Source: Phaeoceros laevis | Lineage: Eukaryota; Anthocerotophyta; Anthocerotopsida; Notothyladales | Length of the DNA stretch: 27,852 bases | Direction of reading: 5' to 3' | NCBI GenBank assembly: GCA_049999765.1 | Contig: JBNGIQ010008766.1 | Span: forward strand, 1-27,852 | In this document: positions 20,503 through 27,852 of the stretch, piece after piece | Numbering within the stretch: position 1 is the stretch's first letter | How the letters are laid out: the number at the start of each line of letters is the position of its first letter | Position numbers and translations under genes: made by a program | Notes under the pieces: generated by a model | What the model was told of the DNA's origin: nothing | Databases searched by the model: none | The model's input: the letters and a program-made list of their open reading frames with translations, nothing else

Positions 20503-21718
20503 AGCTCCAGAAAACCACCTCTTGGACTTCTTACCGTGGGTGTCTTTTGGGGGGTTGGTTTGGTTTTCTTCTGAGGACCACCGCTGCTGCCACGCTTTCT
20601 TTTGGTTCCTGTAGTGTGGATGACCTCCTCCTCTTCATCGTCCTCTTCGTCCTCATCCGATGATGCTGATGATGGGGACTCGGCCAGCTCTTGGACATGT
20701 GGTGAATGCGGCTTCACTGGTGTCCTCCGCTCTACCTCTTCCTCCATAGCCTTCTGCCTCTTCTTCATGTGACACACACATGCATTCAGCCTCCTGCGCT
20801 CGTCGTCCATTATCCGGTTTCCAGCAAGCTTTTGCTCCATGCTCGACATTTTTCTACTCAAATCCACGGCATCCAGCACATCTAACCCTTCCCGTATGCC
20901 GTCCCACTCCTCTTCACCCACTTCTCTCACATACATATCCACTTCATCCTCCGTGCTTTTATCCTTGTCGTCGTTGTCAAGGTCGCTATCAAAGTCCCCA
21001 CTGGATGCACTATTTGCTTCGAATTCATGGCTCCCCACCTAGCTTGATTTCACTAGCACATCTGATTGTGCCTCAAACATCTTGCTAGCACCCAAGGACC
21101 CAACAGAGCCTGCAGAACCCCGCCTGGGTTCCAGCAGTTCGTCCCGGAGCACTGGCGTCCTCAACCCCGAGCCAGATCCTCCCTTTGATGCTTGTCCTTT
21201 GGACCCGTATGTCCGGGGTGCCCCTCCACCTTCAGAGGAGGCTCCCGTCCCGGATGTCCGGGCTTGAGGTACCTGGGCCAGGGCGCCCTTGGCCCCAGTT
21301 CCGGATGCCCGGGCTTGGGCTCCTTGGGACAGGACTCCCTTGCCCTAGTCCCGGATGTCCGGGCTGGGTCTCCCTTGGCCAGGGCTCCCCCAGCCCCAGT
21401 CTCGGATGTCCGGGCCTGGGCTCCCTTGGCCAGGGCTGAGCCCTTGCCCCCAGTCCCGGATGTCCGGGCTGGGCCTCCCTTGGCCAGGGCTTCCCCAGCC
21501 CCAGTCCCGGATGTCCGGGCCTGCCCTCCTGTCCCGGATGTCCGGGCCACCTCGGCTTCAAGGAGGAGGTCGAGCTGGGCTATGGCTGTGAGGCCCTTGG
21601 CCCCAGTACCGGATGTCCGGGCTGCTGGAACCACAGGGGCTTGTCTAAGAGCCTTCACGGCCTTCTTCATGCTTTCCATGCAATAATCGTGGAATCGTTC
21701 GTGAAATGGTTCTCCACT
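20451..21718 (-). other. Repeat and acidic linker exon of the ParB-MTase gene
   Basis: The exon starts SGEPFHERFHDYCMESMKKA, then carries about nine copies of an ARTSGTG-like motif between 21620 and 21200, spaced by Ala/Gly/Lys-rich segments. Each copy is encoded by the DNA word GCCCGGACATCCGGGAC. A one-base indel near 21345 shifts the repeat frame (ARTSGTG becomes KPGHPEL). The other frame then continues through LRTPVLRDELLEPRRG to TAG 21041-21039. Beyond it follow an acidic stretch, a coiled-coil-like helix (RRLNACVCHMKKRQKAMEEE), a Ser/Asp/Glu tract and a basic KRKRGSSGGPQKKTK tail. The composition suggests a disordered nuclear linker. Confidence 0.55.
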
Positions 21719-21812
21719 CTGCACACAAAGCCATCAAACACATGATAAGTAAGCATGAAAGCTCGGAATTTGCCAAACTACAAAGAATCCAACGATTTTA
21801 GGAGAAACCTAC

Positions 21813-22370
21813 CTCATCAATCACAAACAGACCACATAGATTGTCTCTGAGATCATCTGGCTCGCAACGGCTTCGCTCAAAATCCTTGAACATGACAATT
21901 GTGAGCCTATGGTCCTCTGAATCGGCTACAAGCTTGGCAGACGGGTCTAATGTGGTTAGGAAGTGGATCTTGACAACATCCTCATTGCTGTGCAACTCTG
22001 ACCACACAATTGCACTTTGACAATCCGGACTCAGCTGTATCACAAACAAATACATGTGCTCAGAAAGTTCTGAAGGTTGAATCGTCCAATTTGTGTTGTT
22101 CACACACCTTGTCGGGACGTTCTTGTCCATTATCCAGGTTATGACGTCCATGGCTTGCTTGCTGTAAGGGCATCTCTTTTTGGTGACAATTGGTGCAGCC
22201 TTCCGCTTCCTAGTAGGAGCCACTGGAGGAGATGAGGCCTCAGACGCGGTCTCCTTCAAAACAGGCTCACCAGAAGCCTTCCGCCGAGCCTGCTTCGCAG
22301 CCTTCGCCTTGTTCTTCCCTTTTGTTTCCTCTCCGCCGCCCTCCTTGCCGCCATTCTTGGGTCTAGCCAT
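21813..22370 (-). other. N-terminal exon of the ParB-MTase gene
   Basis: This exon of 186 codons begins MARPKNGGKEG; an upstream in-frame ATG at 22391 is an alternative. Residues 1-70 are Lys/Ala-rich and nuclear-signal-like (KGKNKAKAAKQARRK, TRKRK). Residues 70-186 form a compact-looking domain with a Cys-Pro-Tyr start (KKRCPYSKQAMDVITWIMD) and alternating hydrophobic strands, ending FVIDE at a strong donor (GAG/GTAGGT). I do not recognise the fold. The exon is free of stops, and the junction gives LFVIDE then SGEPFHERF. Confidence 0.6.
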
Positions 22371-22870
22371 CACGTGGATGGTCCCAAACATTAGATGACA
22401 AGCTCACCCTGCGTGTGCAGCACCCATATATGGACAGTGTGAGAAGAAACCAAAGCACGAATTGTACCGAGATCATTTAGGGTGAAGGGCATGAGGTGCA
22501 TACCTGAATGTGCTGTGCATATCGATGTGCAGCCCGCTATAAAGCTCCTAGCTCAACCTGCAGAGCAGCCACAGAAACACAGGTGTGTGAAAAGATTGGT
22601 AAGGAAATCATGGAGGACGTCTGGAAGGTGCATACCTTAGGCATGTCCTCTCGCAAGCTCTATGCCAAGTGCTGCGCAGCCTCCGCCAGGTTTTCCCGCC
22701 CAATCCTTCGCCGCCTGAAGGCGAGCTCCGCAACCCTGCGCTCTACCCCGTTCTCCGCACGCTCAGGGCGTGCTCCGCAAGCCCTCCGCAAGTATATCCT
22801 CCGCAAGCCCTCCGCAAAAGGTGGTCCCCTCAAAACCTGGTTTTAGGGTTTAGGGTTCCTCCGTAAGCTA
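22371..22870. promoter_or_regulatory. Upstream region of the ParB-MTase gene with TCCGCAAGCC repeats and telo-box
   Basis: Between 22660 and 22830 the word CTCCGCAAGCCCTCCGCAAG and close variants recur (for example 22766-22788 and 22798-22818), forming a short GC-rich repeat cluster. At about 22842-22856, TTTAGGGTTTAGGG gives two plant telomere-type units, equivalent to a telo-box (AAACCCTA) on the minus strand. It lies 470-490 bp upstream of the gene's start. Promoter function is inferred; no TATA box was placed. Confidence 0.4.
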
Positions 22871-23990
22871 ACCTCCGTAGCTGGACCAATTCAAAATAGA
22901 GACCAAATTGAGACTGGATGGCCTTGAGACAAAGTGTGTGCTGTCAGTCAAGTTGGGACATGGGTGAGATCCTGGCTGGGTGAGTTCCAGAGTATAGTGA
23001 GCTTTGAGAAAGCTATCTCAAAGAGATAGAAAGTGGGCTATGTAGGAGACCGGAACAGGACTTTGTGCTGCTTCAACACAACCGGGTAACAACAGAGAAA
23101 TTCAAAGGATGTGAAATCTTTTAGGTAGTTGAGAATGTAGCCTAAAAGATTAGCAATGTCAACGTTTGTACAGGATGAAAGCAAGGTTTTGGAACTGACT
23201 GTGGACAGTATGGTGACGCAGAGATAGGTGCACAAATAGAAGGCAGAGAAGCCGGTAGGATGTAGGGAAGAGGCGAATGATGACTTAAGCAGCAAAGAGG
23301 AGGGTGCAAAAAGGCATTCAGGTAGTAAGAAGGATGCAGGGAATAGGCAAATGAGGACTCAAGAGGCAAAGAGTCGGCAGAAAGACATTAGGGAGGAGGC
23401 AGCAGGTCATCCAGCAGGCAGAGAGACAGCCAGGAGCTGGGCATGAGTGGAAGGTAGGGACTGACTGAGAGCTGGTAGGCAGCAAGGGCTAATAGGCAGC
23501 AGGAGAATGCAAATGACTGATGGAAAAGTGTGTGGGAAGTGTGGCCTTAAGAAGGGCAAACTTGGAGGCTCTCATAAATGCTGATCAGCAAGAAAGGCGC
23601 TGGAATGCAGCTGTTTTTAGATGACAAAAGATCCTTGGTTACAAAAATCTCAAATAATCTACGGGTTTTGTGATGTGGACCACTAAGATGAAACCAAGTA
23701 TGTGCTGACTCGGTAGTATCATAAATGAGCTCTCGATGACAACCTTTTTTAGCCGCCAATTCTTGGCCACTGGAATAGTCCATTCAATCATTCATCCCGC
23801 CAGCAGTTTGATCAGCTCTCCTGGTAACCAACTTTCACACAGCTTTCTTGAAGCTTCATGAAAGATAAAAGTGCCAAAGATAAGTCTGGTTGGTAGCTTA
23901 GCTGTCTGCTAGATACTTTACTCGTTCAGCCTTCGTCTGCCATTTGTTCCAACAACTCATGTGGTTGTAAAAACAATTTTTTTGTATACT
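22870..23990. other. Intergenic DNA with a purine-rich tract
   Basis: The plus strand is A/G-rich from about 23040 to 23540. A minus-strand frame at 23783-23547 (78 codons) has protein-like composition but no motif I know. No gene can be supported. Confidence 0.5.
23257..23404. repeat. 74-bp imperfect tandem duplication
   Basis: Two diverged copies start with AGGATG(T/C)AGGGAA at 23257 and 23331 and share the order GGCxAATGAxGACTxAAG, then GGCAAAGAG or GCAAAGAGG. They lie in the purine-rich tract. Confidence 0.6.
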
Positions 23991-24082
23991 AGGAGGCAGA
24001 AGAAATGTCCAAGGTAAAAAGGATGTAAATCTTAACATACTGTTTTTATCTTATCACACACATACATATTGCAAACGCAGTA

Positions 24083-24155
24083 TGTGTGTGTGTGTGTGTT
24101 TGAGGAGGTTAACAGTCCCATGCAGGGTCCCCCCCTTGCCCTTGTTGGGGCACCC
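24083..24155. repeat. GT microsatellite and second copy of a dispersed repeat
   Basis: A (TG)8-type tract at 24083-24099 leads into TTTGAGGAGGTTAACAG and a CCCCCCCTTGCCC core followed by GGGGCACCC. This matches the block at 603-670 in order and orientation. Confidence 0.65.
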
Positions 24156-24169
24156 GCATGCGGGCGGGT

Positions 24170-24840
24170 TGGTAATGTTTCCACATATCTTCATTGTACA
24201 AGTATAGCAGGGTTCTACCAGCAATCACAATTACCTCCTACCACTCCCTCCTAGCAACAACAGCATGACTCGGTTCCCTGCTCTGAGCGGCTGTGCTTGT
24301 TGTATTGCCATGTCACCACAATTACCTCCTTTTCTATGAGCATGTGACACGCTTCCTAAGTGTTTGCAGTTAGGTAATTGTATAACTCACGGCGATCTAC
24401 AATGCTAACATAGTGCTGAACACTTGGAGCAATGCTAAAATCTCTGCTCATGGACTCAAAGTACTATGCTACCAATACCGATATATTTTGGTGGAAACAC
24501 CTGTGATACCAATACCGATACATTCTGGTGAAAACAATTCTGGTGAACTGCACCATGAACTTTGCTGTGTGCAGGTACTATGTTCGTCATTTGGAAGGAA
24601 TTGTCCTCATGGCTCTTTTACAGCTAGAGCCAGAGAGCAACGCCAGAGAGCTCTTTCCGAGTGTCAGCCAGGGCCATGCTGGGACCCATGGATCACAGAG
24701 CTCATAAAAAAGGATGCACGCAAGCTTCCCGCTGAATGTCATGTAAAATGGGATCAGACACATCTGGGCCATACAGACTTAAAAATAATTTGCAGACAGC
24801 TAGTTCCTTGACTTCAGCAAACTGATGCATCTTCCACCAG
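24170..24840. other. Intergenic DNA with a short direct repeat
   Basis: TACCAATACCGATA(T/C)ATT followed by a TGGTG(G/A)AAACA-like stretch occurs at about 24469 and again at about 24506. Other frames, including 24413-24811 on the plus strand, show no recognised family. Confidence 0.5.
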
Positions 24841-25375
24841 GCCTACTCCAAGGTTAAGTACAACTTCGTTACATTCAGCAGTGCACCACAAGTTTGGTGA
24901 GTATGCAGCAGTCGTGACACGAGATCCACTGCTTCAGGTGGCATCCGCTTGTGGAACACCTGCAGTAAGACACTCTTGGTTTGACCACTTGCTACATGCC
25001 AGATGAATCCTTTACTCGCATACACTCTTCCGGTACATAGTGATGAGCTGAGAGTGTTGCTGAGGAACAACTATGATCCATGGCCCCACCTGGAAGCTTT
25101 TTTTATGGATAGTCCTACCTAGTTGCTTGGATCTCAATTTTGGATGTCTCTCATCCATAGCAGCAACTACTTCCTTGTCTGCAAGCATGCTGCATGCTTG
25201 GATCACGCTGTCAAAGCTGCGAGCACCAAACCGCACCTTCTCCTCTTTCATCCGTGCATACAGCTGCAAGGCCTCCTCTGCTTGGCTTTTCTGAGCCAGT
25301 GCTGACAGCATCGCTATCTAGGATACAACATCTCGCCGTGGCACCTCGCAGCCATTGGCAAAGAATGTCGCCATT
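24840..25375 (-). pseudogene. Fern-style PPR protein pseudogene
   Basis: The minus strand reads RRDVVS, stop (TAG at 25323-25321 where Trp is expected), then IAMLSALAQKSQAEEALQLY. ARMKEEKVRFGARSFDSV and IQACSMLADKE follow, then KLRSKQLGRTIHKKSFQ and SQLITMYRKS. This is the repeating order of PLS-class PPR proteins (xDVVSWxAMLxAYAQ, LQLYxxMxEEGV, SVLxAC, GRxIH, LIxMYxKCG). After a stop at 25014-25012 a shifted frame gives VFHKRMPPEAVDLVS, the start of the next unit. Nonsense and frameshift changes show a pseudogene. Intact relatives act in organelle RNA processing or editing. Confidence 0.75.
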
Positions 25376-25539
25376 AGCGGCCATACACTCCTTGTTCAGT
25401 GGGAGATAGGCGACGGTTACTTGCAACTGCAGAGGGGTTCCCGTAAATGCAAAGGTGATGACCCTCTCTTCAATGCCCTCATCACATTAAGATGATGAGC
25501 TTGCCCAAGTAAGCGACCACGCAAGAAGGCTTCCTCCAA

Positions 25540-26530
25540 CTATTCCTCCTGCAAAAATGCCCTCAATTCGGGAGTGATGGCTTCATTATCTGATTTCGCA
25601 ATATTGTCACCGATCTTGTAGGTCGCCTCAAAGTTATTTAGAAAGTCAGCTTGAAGCAAAAAAGCTATGCCTTTCAAGGAGTGTATGGCGGCCAAGTACA
25701 AATTGCCATCATTCTCATTGTTTGGATACAGTCGTGTACGCAAGAACAGTGTTGCGGTCACAAATGCCACAAATGCAACCTGTACACAACGCCCATGCAT
25801 GGTTTAGAATGATGCACAACACGGAGTACGTAGGAACAGTGAAAAATTTATAATCTAGTGACTGAAAATCAGTGGATTCCATTCTACACCAAAGTAGACT
25901 AGCCTACATGCTGAGATATGGCAGCCTGCCAACAAGATGAAGTACTTGGCAAGTACGGAATATGTAGAGAAAGCTGTTCCTCTTCATTAGTAGCCACTCT
26001 CGCTTAAAACATGCTTTGAAGAGTCTCCACTTCGACAAACCATACTGTGTTCTGGCCAAAGCCACTATGACTTTTGGACTTGTCAAAGGGAACTGAAAGG
26101 TACGCCTTGAGGTGTCTTCCAACCTCGTAGTTCTCAAATGCAGCTGCAATTGCGGACTCAGACATAAACCTGTACGGTCTGGTTGTGTACTACATAGCCC
26201 TCAGACAGTAGCAAAATGTCGTCAAACAATTCAAAAGTCTCTGGTGCTGGCTGAAGAACATTGCCCACAATAGTGTCCGCACATATTTGAAAACCCAGGA
26301 CTTTCATGATGTGATCTGTGGAGAGACTATGCTTCTCCCCGCAACCGCTGTGGCCTGGAGCAACCAGTACAGGCAACAAGCAATCTAGCATGCATAGGAA
26401 TAGCAGCTGGGATAACTCACAACCAATCTTGCCACGATAATCATCTTCATGTAAGCATCTATATCAGGATTGGGATGAACGTTTAGCGTTCTTTCTCTTC
26501 AAGCAAGTTCAACAATCATCTTTGTGTCCG
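25540..26530 (-). pseudogene. PDR-type ABCG transporter pseudogene
   Basis: Fragments follow the order of a full-size plant PDR/ABCG transporter. VELA-stop-RE then [18 protein letters not shown] (about 26510-26408) is the segment before the first nucleotide-binding domain's signature. [21 protein letters not shown] runs directly into [20 protein letters not shown] (about 26310-26190). About 60 residues that normally carry the ABC signature and Walker B are missing. After a stop come [20 protein letters not shown] and, one frame over, [20 protein letters not shown] to FRTCQ, the start of the membrane domain. A probable intron (donor GTACTT, acceptor TGTACAG) leads to [19 protein letters not shown] (about 25782-25720). 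The remainder to 25540 is unrelated in look. Multiple lesions and the lost ATPase core make it non-functional. Confidence 0.8.
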
Positions 26531-26728
26531 TGTAGAGATGAGCAGCCTAATGTGAGAAAGTATAGGTGCAATACCATGAGAGGCTTCAACATATTCATGC
26601 AACAAAAACTGTTACCCTATTTATAGCCAACACCCTGGCATCCAGCAGCTAAATCAAGGGTCTTCCGGACAGTGAGCACGCCGTTTGCTCAACCTATATT
26701 CTAATGATGGAGAGAGACCACTGGACCA
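26530..26728. other. Intergenic DNA
   Basis: No further ABCG segment or other motif was recognised upstream of the transporter relic in this interval. Confidence 0.5.
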
Positions 26729-27115
26729 CTATGTGAGTCTGAACACTTGGCTAATTCAACAACGTATTTGCTCTGTGAGATTGCCATAATCTTCTAGTAT
26801 TGCAGGTGAGGAAACCCCAGTTTTCTGCCGAGATGCGAACCCTGATAGATATAAAAACCATAGCTATAGAATATCTATGAGCTAAGATCATGAACCTCGA
26901 CATGAGGACCTGAGGACATGAACCTCGATAGTCACAAAGAAAACCGTAGACATGCTGAGATCTGTAACGCGGCCTATGTGAGTCTGAGCAACTGCTCCAA
27001 ACCAGTTGGCCAACATTGCAATGTGCTTGCTCTGCGAGATTGCCACAATTTTCCAGTTTTGCAGGAGAGAAACCCCAGCCTCTTGCCGGGATATGAACCT
27101 CGACAGCCATAAAAG
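26729..27115. repeat. Diverged direct repeat pair, SINE-like
   Basis: Copies at about 26729-26875 and 26972-27115 share TATGTGAGTCTGA near the start, GCTCTG(T/C)GAGATTGCCA, then TTGCAGG and GAAACCCCAG. They end in GAxATGxGAACCxxGA. On the minus strand the end word reads AGGTTCATATCCCGG or GGGTTCGCATCTCGG, which resembles an RNA polymerase III B-box (GGTTCGANTCC). A tRNA-derived SINE read on the minus strand is possible. No A-box or poly-A tail was fixed. Confidence 0.5.
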
Positions 27116-27221
27116 AGTCCTTCCTGCTTTTTTCACTCACCCAATTCGTAGACTGAGGTGTAGTAGAGGGTAGACAGCCACCCTTCTAATTGGTTGGAAG
27201 TTCACAAGTTGGCTTTTTGGC

Positions 27222-27466
27222 TTATCCACTGTAAGGACTGCCAATCGACAGCTGCTTTGGTGAAATTACATGGCCCGCAAGGGGGGGAACCAGACACATA
27301 CAACAGATGCAACCAATGGTGGTGCCAGTGTAAACAAAGCTCATTGCATGATTAAAAAGGTGGCATTTTGCTCCCCATTTACCTAGCCTTAAGCACACAG
27401 GTCGGCACTCTGGCGTGTCAACCATAAGGACTGCTAGCCGCCAGCAGTCTTGGTGCACTATGTGGC
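27222..27466. repeat. Diverged 50-bp direct repeat pair
   Basis: Segments at about 27222-27273 and 27415-27466 share an ordered set of words: TAAGGACTGC, a CAGC-rich middle, TTTGGTG or CTTGGTG, and CATGGC or TGTGGC. I estimate roughly 70 percent identity by eye. No gene is seen between or around them. Confidence 0.5.
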
Positions 27467-27852
27467 GCCGCTTATGTTTATGTCAAATTTCTGAGAGTCG
27501 CAAGCATGAACGGGATTTCCAATATAGTTAAAGGACCCCGGCACAACACACAGGTCAAATTAGAAACGAAGCATAGTAGTTCTTAAACGCTGCAAAAGAT
27601 ACACAACCCCCAAGGACATCATGCAAATTTCCCAATCTACTTTGGGAAGGAGCAGTATGCAAATACCGCAGGCAATCCTCTGCGGGCTAAATCCAGAAAA
27701 CTATCCTAAGATAACACACCCACCCGCCCTCCTACCCTGGATAGGACGGCGCGTGGGACGACAAGGTTAGCTCCAACCCCCCTATTTTCCTCAGAAAGCC
27801 CCCACCCACTTATCGCAAGATACGAGGGTGAGTGAGCTCTTAGGAAAGATGG
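27467..27852. other. Terminal stretch, no gene seen
   Basis: No conserved reading frame, RNA gene or repeat was recognised. The last 130 bases are C-rich on the plus strand and might belong to an element that continues outside the window. Confidence 0.5.

Larger units (their letters stand above)
17638..22370 (-). pseudogene. ParB-like/DNA methyltransferase fusion gene (multi-exon, disrupted)
   Basis: This is a minus-strand gene of about 4.7 kb. From N- to C-terminus it reads as a basic head and an unassigned domain (22370-21813), an ARTSGTG repeat plus acidic/basic linker (21718-20451), a ParB-like domain (20502-19246), a beta-class amino-methyltransferase (19117-18210), and a charged tail (to TGA 17640-17638). 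Two introns are well supported: 21812-21719 and 19245-19118, both GT-AG and phase 0. Visible lesions are a frameshift near 21345, TAG at 21041-21039, a frame change near 20480 (or a weak intron), a frameshift near 18885, a frameshift near 18668, TAG at 18558-18556 and TAA at 17811-17809. Predicted role: sequence-specific N4-cytosine or N6-adenine methylation of DNA in the nucleus, perhaps for a mobile element. ParB-MTase fusions are best known from phages and prokaryotes. This copy is probably dead, unless the indels are assembly errors. Confidence 0.65.

Noticed and set aside
21200-21620. CRISPR-like array
   Set aside because: Regular spacing comes from a coding repeat in a spliced eukaryotic gene; spacers are themselves repetitive and there are no Cas genes.
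21192-21686. Plus-strand repeat protein with PDVRA units
   Set aside because: Antisense of the ARTSGTG repeat region. The dyad word makes both strands open; the minus strand continues into flanking exons, the plus strand does not.
17343-22880. Possible terminal repeats (CTCCGTAGC) bounding the ParB-MTase gene
   Set aside because: The word occurs in the same orientation at both sides and is only about 9 bp long, so it is neither a convincing TIR nor an LTR.
26836-27105. tRNA gene suggested by GGTTCxxATCC words
   Set aside because: No cloverleaf, anticodon stem or A-box could be built around them; at most a degenerate SINE B-box.

Overview
The window looks like nuclear DNA of a land plant, most likely a homosporous fern. 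It has spliced genes with GT-AG introns, a plant class II trehalose-phosphate synthase, a plant-only zinc-binding protein, remains of a PDR/ABCG transporter, and PPR fragments in the style common in ferns (a phrase resembling SVLQACxMLADKE next to xLGRxIH). The fern call is an inference from protein style. Intact genes are few; most of the window is decayed mobile DNA. There is one 100-N assembly gap (15193-15292).

Layout. 1-560: AT-rich DNA ending in a 22-bp tandem repeat. 600-1960: minus-strand retroelement relic with a retropepsin-like domain followed by a C5-cytosine methyltransferase (MTase) domain. 2000-3550: degenerate, unassigned. 3558-4500: minus-strand LINE-type ORF1 with a CCHC knuckle, then GC-rich DNA and a plus-strand double zinc knuckle (5580-5746). 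7618-10568: complete three-exon class II TPS gene (minus). 10569-11426: divergent intergenic promoter region. 11427-12510: complete two-exon gene for a conserved plant protein (plus). 13008-13302: piggyBac-like MITE flanked by TTAA. 13348-15345: tandem repeats and a large foldback element that contains the gap. 16764-17080: second C5-MTase fragment (plus), directly followed by a broken PPR fragment. 17638-22370: large minus-strand gene joining a ParB-like domain to a beta-class (N4-cytosine/N6-adenine type) DNA MTase, with a basic N-terminal exon and an ARTSGTG repeat domain; it carries several frameshifts and stops. 22370-24840: repeats and unassigned DNA. 24840-25375: PPR pseudogene (minus). 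25540-26530: PDR/ABCG transporter pseudogene (minus). 26720-27470: two pairs of diverged direct repeats.

The two intact genes are divergently arranged and share about 860 bp of upstream DNA containing a G-box/ABRE cluster. The most unusual content is three separate DNA-methyltransferase relics of two chemistries in 22 kb: two C5-type pieces in retroelement context, and one ParB-MTase fusion whose gene body and intron carry about eleven copies of the inverted-repeat word CCGGATGTCCGG. The ParB-MTase gene is the best candidate for an undescribed, possibly mobile, DNA-modification system, although this copy appears dead.
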